NCBI GenBank assembly: GCA_945902075.1
Contig: CAMDMA010000024.1
Coordinates: 1 to 51,783 of the forward strand
Reading direction: 5' to 3'
Length of the DNA: 51,783 nt
Origin: Candidatus Kuenenia stuttgartensis
Lineage (GTDB): Bacteria; Planctomycetota; Phycisphaerae; Phycisphaerales; SM1A02
Below the pieces are notes generated by a model. It searched no databases and was not told the DNA's origin. It worked only from the letters and a program-made list of their open reading frames with translations. Position 1 is the stretch's first letter, and every line of letters begins with the position of its first letter. This document shows, piece by piece, positions 7,235-16,270 of this stretch. Position numbers and translations under genes: made by a program.

Positions 7235-9375
7235 GACTTTGTCCTTGCAAGGTCTGCGGCCTCGATCGTTGCACGCGCGACTTCAATCAGTTCATCGAAG
7301 GGAATGGGCGATGCACTCCGAGCAGCGACCGCATCAACAAATGCTGCCGCGCAGGCTTTTTGCCCCTTGTTTTGCGACCAGAGATTCATCTTGCTGAACT
7401 TCGGCCAGCCAAAACCGGTCAGGCGGCGAAAATTGTCGAGTTGCAACACGCGACCTTGCGCGAAGACTTCAAGACGTTCCTTCGGAAACGCTTTGCTGCC
7501 GTTGGCGAAGTAATGCACGGTGCCGATCGAGCCATCGGCGAAATTCATCTCGACACTCACGGTATCGCCCGATGCCGCATCCATCGCGTTCGCGCGGATT
7601 GCCGTGATCGGTTCGCCCGCGAGGAAACGGATAAGGTCGATGAAGTGACAACCTTCGCCCACAATGCGGCCGCCGCCGACGTCACGGTCCTGTGTCCAGT
7701 GCTCCGCAGGGATCGCGCCCGCATTCGCGGTCATGACGAACGCCTTCGGCCCACGGGCACCAGCCATCAGTTGCTTCATCTTGACAACCTGCGGCGCAAA
7801 GCGACGGTTGAAACCAACCATCACGATCGGTGCGACGCCCTTCGCGGATGCCTCCGCATATGCCGCTTCGATCTCGCGCAACTCGTCAAGTTTGAGTGCG
7901 ATCGGCTTCTCGACGAACACGTGCTTACCCGCGCGCAATGCTTGGCAGACCATCGACGCGTGTGAATCATGACGGGTCGAAATGATGATCGAGTTGACCT
8001 CTGGGTCGCGGAAGACACCGTCGGTGTCGGTCGTCGTCGACTCAAAGCCAAACTTCCGACCCGCATGGACACCGCTCACGCCACCACTCGATGCCACAGT
8101 CCGGAGCCGTGCGCCAGCGTCCTTAAACGCGGGAATCAGCACGCCGGTCGCGTAGTTCCCCGAGCCAATAAACCCAATCGATGTCGCGACCTTTGTCGGC
8201 GCAGGCACATTTCCACGCGGGAGCGTGACAGATGGCTTTCGAATCTCCGCATCGCTCTTCGCGGACGGTGCTGGATACTCAAGCAGAATACCGAGCGAGG
8301 GCGCGCCACCTCCGACGAGTTCGTACGCAGCTTCCGCAGACTCAATGGCAAAACGATGGGAAATCAGCGGCTTCACGTCAATCCGGCCATCCGACATCAT
8401 GTCGAGCACGGCCTCGAAGTTGCGCTGCTCGGTCCATCGGACGAAGCCCACCGGATAGTCGTTGCCGCGCTCTTCGTAACTCGGGTCGTACCGGCCGGGG
8501 CCGTACGAGCAGGAGACTTGGAAGGTCAGCTCTTTCTCGAAGAAGTCCGCTCGAGAGAGTTCGAGTCCCGTGACGCCAACGAGGACGATACGACCGCGCT
8601 TGCGGCACATCAACGCCGCTTGGTGCATCGGTTCGTTGCTCTTGGTCGCAGCGGTGATGATCACAGCGTCGACGCCGCGTCCGCGGGAGTAGGCCTTTGC
8701 TGCTTCGACTGGATCCTGGCCTGCCGCGAGGTTGACAACATCCGCACCGAATTGCTGCGCAAGCGCGAGTTTCTCAGGGTCGAAATCGAGCCCGAGCACG
8801 CGGCAACCGTGTGCTCGCAGTAACTGCACGGTGACGAGTCCGATGAGTCCAAGTCCGGTGACAACCACGGTCTCGCCGAGCGACGGCTGCACGAGCCGAA
8901 TGCCTTGCAGCGCGATCGCACCGAGAACGGTGAACGCAGCCTCATCGTCACTCACATTGTCCGGCACGCGTGCGGCGAGATTGATCGGTACGCTCACGGC
9001 CTCAGCGTGCTTGCCGTTCGACGCGATGCGGTCGCCCGGCGCGTAGCCAACGAGTCCGCCGCCAGCCTCAAGCACGGTGCCGACATTGCAGTAGCCAAGT
9101 GGCAGCGGCTGGTCGAGTTTGTTCATCACCGACTCGATCGTCGGCATGAGCCCATCGGTCTTGATCTTGTCGAGCACCATGCGGACTTTGTCCGGCTGTT
9201 GGCGCGCCTTCTCGATCCAGCCCGCTTTACCGAAGTCGACGAGCATGCGCTCGGTGCCAACGGAGACGAGCGTGCGCGAAGTACGCACGAGGAGGTGGCC
9301 GCGCTTGACGGCGGGGCACGGAACGTCGGCGACTTCAGTGGCGCCGTTCTTTAGGGACTGGAGGATCTGCTTCAA
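7231..9375 (-). CDS. Bi-domain oxidoreductase: MDR dehydrogenase fused to Gfo/Idh/MocA
   Basis: 714 residues from TTG 9375, supported by an AGGAAGG Shine-Dalgarno about six bases upstream. Residues 1-365 are a zinc-alcohol-dehydrogenase-type (MDR) module with 'SVGTERMLVDFGKAGW', 'PLGYCNVG' and the NAD(P) loop 'VTGLGLIGLVTVQLL'. Residues about 385-714 are a Gfo/Idh/MocA module with 'IGFIGSGNYATGVLIPAF', 'FVEKPIAL' and 'GGRIVGEGCHFIDLI'. This two-module family is a regular member of surface-polysaccharide operons, next to heparinase-like and WecB-like genes. It presumably oxidises or reduces a nucleotide sugar, but the reaction is not established to my knowledge. It is translationally coupled to wecB by a 4-bp overlap. 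Confidence 0.88.
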   Translation of the reverse strand: MKQILQSLKNGATEVADVPCPAVKRGHLLVRTSRTLVSVGTERMLVDFGKAGWIEKARQQPDKVRMVLDKIKTDGLMPTIESVMNKLDQPLPLGYCNVGTVLEAGGGLVGYAPGDRIASNGKHAEAVSVPINLAARVPDNVSDDEAAFTVLGAIALQGIRLVQPSLGETVVVTGLGLIGLVTVQLLRAHGCRVLGLDFDPEKLALAQQFGADVVNLAAGQDPVEAAKAYSRGRGVDAVIITAATKSNEPMHQAALMCRKRGRIVLVGVTGLELSRADFFEKELTFQVSCSYGPGRYDPSYEERGNDYPVGFVRWTEQRNFEAVLDMMSDGRIDVKPLISHRFAIESAEAAYELVGGGAPSLGILLEYPAPSAKSDAEIRKPSVTLPRGNVPAPTKVATSIGFIGSGNYATGVLIPAFKDAGARLRTVASSGGVSGVHAGRKFGFESTTTDTDGVFRDPEVNSIIISTRHDSHASMVCQALRAGKHVFVEKPIALKLDELREIEAAYAEASAKGVAPIVMVGFNRRFAPQVVKMKQLMAGARGPKAFVMTANAGAIPAEHWTQDRDVGGGRIVGEGCHFIDLIRFLAGEPITAIRANAMDAASGDTVSVEMNFADGSIGTVHYFANGSKAFPKERLEVFAQGRVLQLDNFRRLTGFGWPKFSKMNLWSQNKGQKACAAAFVDAVAARSASPIPFDELIEVARATIEAADLARTKS

Positions 9376-9498
9376 GTGGGCCTTCCTGCGGTGACGGTCC
9401 CCGCGTGAGCGGGGTGGCCTGTTCTATCGGCGCGCTTGGCGGATGGTCATCCTTGAAACATCAGGAACTTCGCGGAAATCGTCTGCTTCGGCGCGGGG

Positions 9499-11415
9499 TT
9501 ATGCGACATCAGCGCTGCGGCGACCATCGATGAACCGCCTGCACCACATCTCGATTGAGAGAAGTGAGAGCAGCGTGTAGCTCGCGTCGACCTTGCCAGC
9601 CTGATTCGCGTCAATGAGACTCTGTACGGCTTCAGGACGGAAGAGCCCGCGTCGACGGACGCTGTCGGCACCAAGGAGCTCCGCGACGAGCGCACGGAGA
9701 TCGTGCTGCATCCATCGTCGGATGGGCGCACCGAAGCCAGACTTCGGGCGATAGATCACGTCGTGCGGGAGATACGGCTCCATCGCCTTTTTGAGCACCC
9801 ACTTGCCCACTTTGCCGCGCTGCTTGAACCGCGTGGGAATGCGCGCGGCAAACTCGACAAGTTCGAGATCGAGGAGCGGGACGCGCACCTCGACGCCGAC
9901 GGCCATCGACATCTTGTCTGTGTACGGCAGGTTGTGATCTGCGAGAAAAAACCGCTGCTCCATCGCAAGCATGCGCTCGATCGGCGGCACGGACGATGGA
10001 AGTGGCCGAATGAAGTCGACCATCGGATCGAGTGCTTGATGAGAACCGACTGCGCTGCGCATCTCGTCGGTGTAAAGCGAAAACAGCATGTCCTCGCGCG
10101 CCCATTTGAAGTAATTCGCGAGCCGCACGTCGCCAGAAAGCCCAGCTCCATTGCAGGCCTTGGCGATCTTCCGAAAAAGCGCACGACGATTATCGAGACT
10201 CAGACTCGCGCGCTCAAGTCCCCGACGAAGCGTCGCGGGCATCCAATCCCAATATTTTTGCAGGCTCACCGCGTGATGGCGTCGGTAGCCGGTGAAAAGA
10301 TCGTCGCCGCCTGCGCCGGAAAGCAGCACTTTCATGCCATTTTTCCTCGCGAGTTCGCAGATGTACAGAACATTGAGCGGTGCCGGATCGGCGAGCGGCT
10401 CATCGAGTTGCCAGATCATGCGCTCGAGGTCGCCAGCCATGCGATTCGCCTCGATTTCGACCGTGTGGAGCCGTACACCGAGGTGCTTGGCGACACGCTC
10501 CGCATACGGAAGATCGTCGGTCATGCCTTCTTCCGCACCACCAACCTGTCGGATCGTGAAGCACTGCAGATCCGCTGCACGCTCGCGGGCAAATGCGACC
10601 ACCGCGCTCGAATCCAGCCCACCCGAGAGAAACGCGCCAACAGGAACATCCGCAACGAGTTGGCGCTCGACGGCAGCACGGATGTTTTGCGCCGTGCCCT
10701 CGATCGATTCGCGCTCGCTGAGGTCCTGCACCACCCCCCGAAACACGGGCAGTTGATACCACGTCCAGCGCCGTTCGATGCGTCCTTCGCGGAGCACCAT
10801 CGCCTCACCGGGAAGCAGCTTGCGTACGTCCTTCAGCGGCGTACCTTCACCAGGACACCACAGGCAACTGATGTACCGGTGCAGCGATATGTGATCAATC
10901 GCGCGCGCCTCGGGCACAAGGTCGAGGAGCCCCTTGATCTCGCTGCAATACGCGATACCACGCATTGATTGTGCGTAATAAAGCGGCTTCACGCCGAGCG
11001 CATCGCGCGCCACCAGCGTGGTGCCCGTGCGTGCATCGAAGAAGGCGACCGTGAAAATCCCGTTGAGGCGCGCGAGCATCTGCTCACCCTCTTCGAGATA
11101 GAGGTGCAGGATGACCTCAGTGTCCGAATGGCCGCGAAAGGTGTGGCCCTTCGCTTCGAGCTCGCGCCTCAGCTCGCGGTAGTTGTAGATCTCGCCGTTG
11201 AATACGAGTTGCACCGCGCCGTGGGCGGCGTGCATCGGCTGGTGTCCAAGCGGGGAGAGGTCGATGATCGAGAGTCGGGCGTGGCCAAGGCCCACGCAGG
11301 CGCCGTCATCGAAAAAGTCGCCGGAATCGTCGGGGCCACGGTGACAGATGGAGCGGATTCCGCTCTGAAGGGCGCCGTGATCGAAACGACCGGAATAACC
11401 GATGATGCCGCACAT
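9499..11415 (-). CDS. asnB: Asparagine synthase (glutamine-hydrolysing) of the polysaccharide-operon type
   Basis: 638 residues starting 'MCGIIGYSG'; the start is fixed because Cys2 must become the N-terminal nucleophile. An upstream in-frame extension to 11745 is rejected for that reason. The class-II glutamine amidotransferase half (1-210) has 'RGPDDSG', 'LGHARLSIIDLS' and 'FNGEIYNYRELR'. The synthetase half holds the ATP-pyrophosphatase loop 'SGGLDSSAVVAF' and 'SGAGGDDLFTGYRRH'. In surface-polysaccharide operons this enzyme is thought to amidate a sugar carboxylate rather than make free asparagine; that is inference. It is the first gene of the minus-strand operon, with a 123-bp gap to the next gene. 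GAGG lies ten bases before ATG, and a TACAGT further upstream could be its -10 box. Confidence 0.9.
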   Translation of the reverse strand: MCGIIGYSGRFDHGALQSGIRSICHRGPDDSGDFFDDGACVGLGHARLSIIDLSPLGHQPMHAAHGAVQLVFNGEIYNYRELRRELEAKGHTFRGHSDTEVILHLYLEEGEQMLARLNGIFTVAFFDARTGTTLVARDALGVKPLYYAQSMRGIAYCSEIKGLLDLVPEARAIDHISLHRYISCLWCPGEGTPLKDVRKLLPGEAMVLREGRIERRWTWYQLPVFRGVVQDLSERESIEGTAQNIRAAVERQLVADVPVGAFLSGGLDSSAVVAFARERAADLQCFTIRQVGGAEEGMTDDLPYAERVAKHLGVRLHTVEIEANRMAGDLERMIWQLDEPLADPAPLNVLYICELARKNGMKVLLSGAGGDDLFTGYRRHHAVSLQKYWDWMPATLRRGLERASLSLDNRRALFRKIAKACNGAGLSGDVRLANYFKWAREDMLFSLYTDEMRSAVGSHQALDPMVDFIRPLPSSVPPIERMLAMEQRFFLADHNLPYTDKMSMAVGVEVRVPLLDLELVEFAARIPTRFKQRGKVGKWVLKKAMEPYLPHDVIYRPKSGFGAPIRRWMQHDLRALVAELLGADSVRRRGLFRPEAVQSLIDANQAGKVDASYTLLSLLSIEMWCRRFIDGRRSADVA

Positions 11416-11543
11416 TTGGTGGAAACCTCGTAACGCCGACTGTAGCCCCCCTCCATCGGCCCGTTCGGTGCGCCCATCAAGCAAAATCGTCGGGAGCTTG
11501 ACAGGGACCACCTCATCGACCGCCGCCAGGGCGGAGCGGCCGT

Positions 11544-11549
11544 TACGCT
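11544..11549 (+). promoter_or_regulatory. Putative -10 box (TACGCT), leaderless geometry
   Basis: TACGCT ends six bases before ATG 11556, in the 140-bp region between divergent asnB and the S46 peptidase gene. Confidence 0.55.
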
Positions 11550-11555
11550 CTCGAA

Positions 11556-13628
11556 ATGCTCTTGAATGCTGAACGTTGGCTTTATCTCCCTGCCGTCGCA
11601 CTTCTCGTCGCCGCGCCAGTCCACGCCGACGAAGGTATGTGGCTCCCAAACGCGCTGCCCCTGGCAACCCTGCAAGCCAAGTTCGGGTTCCAACCGACCC
11701 CGGCATGGACAGAACACCTGCAGAAGTCTGCGGTGCGATTTTCAACCGGCGGCTCCGGCTCGCTCGTCTCGCCCGATGGGCTCGTGATGACCAACCACCA
11801 TGTCGGCAGCGACATGCTTGCGAAACTGTCCACGCCCGAACGCGATTTGCTCGCCACGGGCTTCCTCGCGACGTCGCGGGCTGAAGAGCTTCCCTGCCCG
11901 GATCTGGAGTTAAACATCCTCTGGGAGATTGAGGACGTCACCGCGCGGGTCAACGCTGCCGCGAACGGCTTGACGGACCTCTCCGCAGCTGGCGCCGCCA
12001 AACGCAAGGCCGTCGCCGCGATTGAGGACGAAAGCAATACCGCGAGCGGACTCACGAGCGAAGTCGTCGCGCTCTACCAAGGCGGCCGCTACCACCTCTA
12101 TCGCTATCGCACGTACCGCGACGTGCGACTCGTTTTTGCGCCGGAGACTGCCATCGCGTTCTTCGGCGGCGATGCCGACAACTTCGAGTTTCCCCGCTAC
12201 GACCTCGACTGCTGCTTCTTTCGCATTTACGAAGACGGCAAGCCTCTGGTGCCAACCCACCACCTTGCGTGGGATGTTGGTGAAGGGAAAGATGGCGCAC
12301 GCGAAGGCGAACTCGTTTTTACTTGGGGTCATCCTGGGTCGACCAATCGACTCTACACCGCAGATCACGTTGCCTTTCTGCGCGATGTTGAGGAGCCTCT
12401 CTCACTCAAGCGCCTCTGGCGCAACGAAGTCCGACTCGCAAGTTTCATGGGGCGCAGCGCAGAGAATGCGCGCATCGCTCGCGAAGATTTTTTCGGCACA
12501 CAAAATGGACGCAAAGCAACGCAGGGACTTGTCGATGCTCTCCAGGATCCCGCACTCGTTGCCGCAAAGCGCGCTGAAGAAACCGCGCTCCTCGCACAAC
12601 TCACAGGAAAACCCGAAGCCGCACGCTTCGAGCGGGGCCGTGCCCAGGTGAAAGGATCACTCGAGGCTTCGAAACGTCTCGCAGCCGACTACTTCGCGCT
12701 TGAGCGGCGATTTCGCGGTGGCGACCTCGCACAAATCGCACGCACGATCGTGCGACTTCAGGCTGAGAGCGAAAAGCCAAGTGCAGATCGACTTCCTGAA
12801 TACGGCGATGCGAACCGCGCGTCGCTTGAAGCGATGCTCTACTCACCCGCACCGATCTACGCCGCACTGGAAGTTGAGCGGATGACGTCCTGGCTCTCGT
12901 CGCTTGCGGAAGATCGCGGCCTTGACGACGCACTCGTTTCGAAGTTGCTCGCCGGGAAAAGCCCGCGCGCGCGGGCGACAGAACTTGTGCATGGAACAAA
13001 GCTCACCGATGTGCAAGCGCGGCGGAAGCTTGACGCCACCGATCCAATGATTGCGTTTGTGGCGTCGATCGACGCCGACGCGCGCCGAGCACGGAAAGCG
13101 TGGGAGGACGAGGTCGACAGCCCGCAAAAGCTCGGATACGCCGATATCGCCGCCGCGCGGTTCGCCGCACTGGGCGACAGCGTGTATCCCGATGCCACTT
13201 TCACACTTCGCATGAGTTACGGAACCGTACAAGGTTGGACGAGCGAAACCTCTGAGCGCGTTCCAGCCTTTACGACGATTGGTGGGACGTTTGATCGCGC
13301 CAAAGAACGCGCGGGCGAGGCGGGTTTCGAACTTCCTCAGTCATGGCTCGACGCGCGCGCGCAACTCAATACTGCAACCCCATTCAACTTCGTCTCGACC
13401 AACGACATCATCGGCGGCAATTCGGGCTCACCGATTGTCGATGTCGATGGCGAGATCGTCGGTCTCATCTTTGATGGAAATCTCGACAGCCTCGCCGGTG
13501 ATGTTGTCTTCGAAATCACGCGCAACCGCGCGGTGTCGGTCGATGCGCGAGGAATGCTCGAAGCAATGCGTGTGGTCTACGGTGCTGGCGTGCTCGTTGA
13601 CGAGATGACCTCGGCTCGGAAGCCCTGA
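11556..13628 (+). CDS. S46 family dipeptidyl peptidase (DPP7/DPP11 type)
   Basis: 690 residues, close to the family's usual 700-720. A signal peptide (1-24, cut near 'VHADEG') exports it to the periplasm, where the family releases N-terminal dipeptides from oligopeptides. The mature start 'DEGMWLPNALP' is characteristic. The chymotrypsin-like triad is visible as His in 'TNHHVGSD' (81/82), Asp in 'FEFPRYDLD' (about 220-225) and Ser in 'GGNSGSPIVD' (about 617). The long helical insert between them (about 290-530) is the S46 cap domain. The specificity loop 'GLIFDGNLDSLAGD' is present, but I cannot tell DPP7-like from DPP11-like preference. The M28-fusion gene follows 51 bp downstream, suggesting joint peptide breakdown. 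Confidence 0.9.
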   Translation: MLLNAERWLYLPAVALLVAAPVHADEGMWLPNALPLATLQAKFGFQPTPAWTEHLQKSAVRFSTGGSGSLVSPDGLVMTNHHVGSDMLAKLSTPERDLLATGFLATSRAEELPCPDLELNILWEIEDVTARVNAAANGLTDLSAAGAAKRKAVAAIEDESNTASGLTSEVVALYQGGRYHLYRYRTYRDVRLVFAPETAIAFFGGDADNFEFPRYDLDCCFFRIYEDGKPLVPTHHLAWDVGEGKDGAREGELVFTWGHPGSTNRLYTADHVAFLRDVEEPLSLKRLWRNEVRLASFMGRSAENARIAREDFFGTQNGRKATQGLVDALQDPALVAAKRAEETALLAQLTGKPEAARFERGRAQVKGSLEASKRLAADYFALERRFRGGDLAQIARTIVRLQAESEKPSADRLPEYGDANRASLEAMLYSPAPIYAALEVERMTSWLSSLAEDRGLDDALVSKLLAGKSPRARATELVHGTKLTDVQARRKLDATDPMIAFVASIDADARRARKAWEDEVDSPQKLGYADIAAARFAALGDSVYPDATFTLRMSYGTVQGWTSETSERVPAFTTIGGTFDRAKERAGEAGFELPQSWLDARAQLNTATPFNFVSTNDIIGGNSGSPIVDVDGEIVGLIFDGNLDSLAGDVVFEITRNRAVSVDARGMLEAMRVVYGAGVLVDEMTSARKP

Positions 13629-13667
13629 TCTCGCGCGCGATCGGCTGACGCGCGAAGAGCCAGCGGT

Positions 13668-13673
13668 TACGCT
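13668..13673 (+). promoter_or_regulatory. Putative -10 box (TACGCT), leaderless geometry
   Basis: TACGCT ends six bases before ATG 13680. This favours that ATG over a TTG at 13674, which lies inside the spacer. Confidence 0.55.
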
Positions 13674-13679
13674 TTGGGC

Positions 13680-16211
13680 ATGCATCAAGCTCTTCGCGCA
13701 CTTGCCGCGTGCATCGTCACACTTGCAAACTCGATTGCGCTCGCGGATCGCACCTCGGATCCAATTCCGAAGCTCGACCCTACGACGATTGGCGCCGACA
13801 TCGCAGAACTCGCTTCTGACGCGATGAACGGCCGTGCGTTTCGGACCGAGGACGGGCGGCGCGCTGCGCAGTGGGTCGCAGACAAACTCGCAGCGGCTGG
13901 CGCAGTTCCACTCGCGGGGCGCGACTCGATGCTCGTACCGATCGCACGCATGCCCGCGGCGTCGCCAAACGTTGTCGCGTGGATTCCACCAGCCGGCCCG
14001 AAGCCGAGCGGCGAGTACATCCTCGTGACCGCGCACTACGACCATCTGCCGCCGAAGTCAGGCGCGCGTGCGGAGGAGGATGCGATTTATAACGGTGCCG
14101 ATGACAATGCGAGCGGCACTTGCGGGATGATCGCCGTCGCCAACGCGATGCGCGCCGATGCGCTCGATGTCGGTGTGGTTTTTGTCGCTTTCACCGGCGA
14201 AGAGGCTGGACTCATCGGGAGCCGCGCGTTCGTGGAGGAGGAAACGCTTCCAATCGCGCGTCTTCGCGGGGTTTTCAATTTGGACATGATCTCGCGCCAG
14301 CCGGACGGTGCGATCCGTCTCGACGGTGGCGAGAAAGGCAAGCCGCTCACTGATGTACTCGTTCGCCTCGCCCCTTTGGTCCCGCTTGAGATGAAGGTCG
14401 ACACCCATCCTGACTGGCTCAGTCGCAGCGATCAAGGAGCATTTCTCGCCGTCGGCGTTCCGGCTGTGCTCTTCAGCTGCGAAGACCACGAGGACTATCA
14501 CAAGGTCACCGATCACGCGGACAAAATCGATGCTGTGCTTGCAGCCAAAGTCTCCGCGCTTGTCGTCGGTGCGGTGCGAACATTCGCTGTGGAGATGAGT
14601 CCACGCTTTGACACATCGCCATTCTGCGATGACCTTGGCGTACCGACGCGCACCATTCGTGTCGGGCGCACCATGCCGAACCCGCCGTACTGGAAGCCTG
14701 CAACGCGCCGTGATCCTGACCGAGGCGTTGTGCCTGCGATCCTCGAGGCGCTCTCCCAAGAGCGGGGTTGGAAGTTCGAGGAAAAGGCGATTCCCATCGG
14801 CGGCGAGGTGGCCGCACTTGAATCGGGTGAGGTCGATCTTGTCGCGAATGGCACAGTACCCATGGCCATCGACGATGCGCGCGCGGAGTCGCTCGCGTCG
14901 ATTGCGTTTGTGACGCAGAGCGGTGTTGGCGCATTGGTCGCCGCGCTCTCACCGCTTCAAAATGCCAAGGATTTTGAAGTGTCGGCCGGCGACGGGCTCC
15001 GTCTCGGCGTGCGCAGCGGAACTGCCGGTGCGCGTTGGCGCGCGTTGTTTGCAAACAAATCAACCGCTGTCATGCTCAATGGACCAGAAGGTGTCGCCGC
15101 CTCGCAGGTTGAGAAGAGTGAACTCACGGCAATCCTCGGTGACCTCTTATCGCTCACCCAACGCGCCGCTCGCGATCCCGCGTTTCGAGTGATCGTCCTC
15201 GACCGTGCGCCAAACATCGTGCTCACGCGCGCAGCCGACCGCCGATTTCTCGAAGCGCTCGCGCCGATCCTCGACGGTTTGCGCACGCGCGGAGTGTTCG
15301 CGCCAAGCCTTGAGAAGGCTGGGCTCAGCACACATGCTGTCATCGGCCAAGATAAGGGCCGCGTGAAACTCCTCTCGCCGACGGGCTCGGTCGAATGGGA
15401 GTATCCCTGCGATCACAACTCGCATGATCTCCAGGTGCTCGCCAACGGAAACTTCCTGCTTCATCCCGCATCGGATCGCATCATCGAGGTCACGCGCGAC
15501 AAACGCATCGTGTGGGAATGGAGAAGCCAGCCCGTAGCACCGTACGTAGGACGAGTTGAAATCCATGGATTTCAGCGGCTAGCTGACGGCAACACGATGA
15601 TCGCTGAGACTGGAAATCTGCGTATTCTTGAAGTCACCGCAAACGGCGCGATCGTGAAGGCTGTGCCGATCCTTGTCGAACGCCCGGACGCGCATCGTGA
15701 TACACGCCGCGTCCGGAAGACTGATGCTGGGACCTACCTCGTCTGCCACGAAGGCCTCGGCCTCGTGCGGGAGTACAACGCGAGTGGTCAGGTGATCTGG
15801 GAATACACACTTGATTTGAACGGCCAACCCGCAACCGGCGGGCAAGACGGGCACGGAACGAGCGTGTTTCATGCGCTGCGCCTTCCGAACGGCAACACGC
15901 TGATCGGCGGTGGCAACAACAATCGTGTGATGGAAGTGACCGCGGAGAAGAAGATCGTCTGGTCGATCGAACGCGACGAGCTCAAGCGTCCAGACGGCCG
16001 GGCAATTCGCCTTTGCTGGGTCACGAGCTTACAAGCGCTTCCGAATGGAAACATCATCGTTGGGAATACGCACGCGGGACCGGAGCAGCCGCAGATGTTC
16101 GAAGTCACGCGCGCGAAAAAAGTCGTTTGGATGCTCGACGATTGGAGCGCATTTGGAAACGACCTTTGCACTGGATGGTGCCTTGATCTCCCGGAAGGAA
16201 CACTTCGATGA
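13680..16211 (+). CDS. Triple fusion: M28 metallopeptidase + solute-binding domain + beta-propeller
   Basis: 843 residues in one open frame. A signal peptide covers 1-23. The M28 zinc aminopeptidase module (about 30-305) has all expected ligands: His119 in 'AHYDHL', Asp142 in 'GADDNASG', catalytic Glu174 and ligand Glu175 in 'GEEAGLIGS', Asp202 in 'NLDM' and His274 in 'DYHKVTDH'. Residues about 322-548 look like a family-3 periplasmic binding domain: 'TIRVGRTMPNPPYW', 'GVVPAILEALSQERGW' and 'EVAALESGEVDLVANG', then a second lobe from 'GLRLGVRSG'. Residues about 550-843 are a propeller with repeated 'LxNGNtLi' strands like the next gene. Export is likely, so the protein could bind and trim peptides in the periplasm. 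I know of no described protein with this order. The stop overlaps a possible next start (ATGA at 16208-16211). Confidence 0.8.
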   Translation: MHQALRALAACIVTLANSIALADRTSDPIPKLDPTTIGADIAELASDAMNGRAFRTEDGRRAAQWVADKLAAAGAVPLAGRDSMLVPIARMPAASPNVVAWIPPAGPKPSGEYILVTAHYDHLPPKSGARAEEDAIYNGADDNASGTCGMIAVANAMRADALDVGVVFVAFTGEEAGLIGSRAFVEEETLPIARLRGVFNLDMISRQPDGAIRLDGGEKGKPLTDVLVRLAPLVPLEMKVDTHPDWLSRSDQGAFLAVGVPAVLFSCEDHEDYHKVTDHADKIDAVLAAKVSALVVGAVRTFAVEMSPRFDTSPFCDDLGVPTRTIRVGRTMPNPPYWKPATRRDPDRGVVPAILEALSQERGWKFEEKAIPIGGEVAALESGEVDLVANGTVPMAIDDARAESLASIAFVTQSGVGALVAALSPLQNAKDFEVSAGDGLRLGVRSGTAGARWRALFANKSTAVMLNGPEGVAASQVEKSELTAILGDLLSLTQRAARDPAFRVIVLDRAPNIVLTRAADRRFLEALAPILDGLRTRGVFAPSLEKAGLSTHAVIGQDKGRVKLLSPTGSVEWEYPCDHNSHDLQVLANGNFLLHPASDRIIEVTRDKRIVWEWRSQPVAPYVGRVEIHGFQRLADGNTMIAETGNLRILEVTANGAIVKAVPILVERPDAHRDTRRVRKTDAGTYLVCHEGLGLVREYNASGQVIWEYTLDLNGQPATGGQDGHGTSVFHALRLPNGNTLIGGGNNNRVMEVTAEKKIVWSIERDELKRPDGRAIRLCWVTSLQALPNGNIIVGNTHAGPEQPQMFEVTRAKKVVWMLDDWSAFGNDLCTGWCLDLPEGTLR

Positions 16212-16270
16212 TGCAGCCTTTCAATCACACGCATGGTGGTGACGTCACACTCGCAACGAAGGACGCAGCC

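Noticed and set aside
9703-10968. 421-codon plus-strand frame
   Set aside because: Antisense shadow of the asparagine synthase, whose motifs are unmistakable.
11416-11745. In-frame N-terminal extension of asparagine synthase
   Set aside because: The catalytic Cys must be residue 2, so the start is at 11415; the extension also overlaps the divergent peptidase gene.
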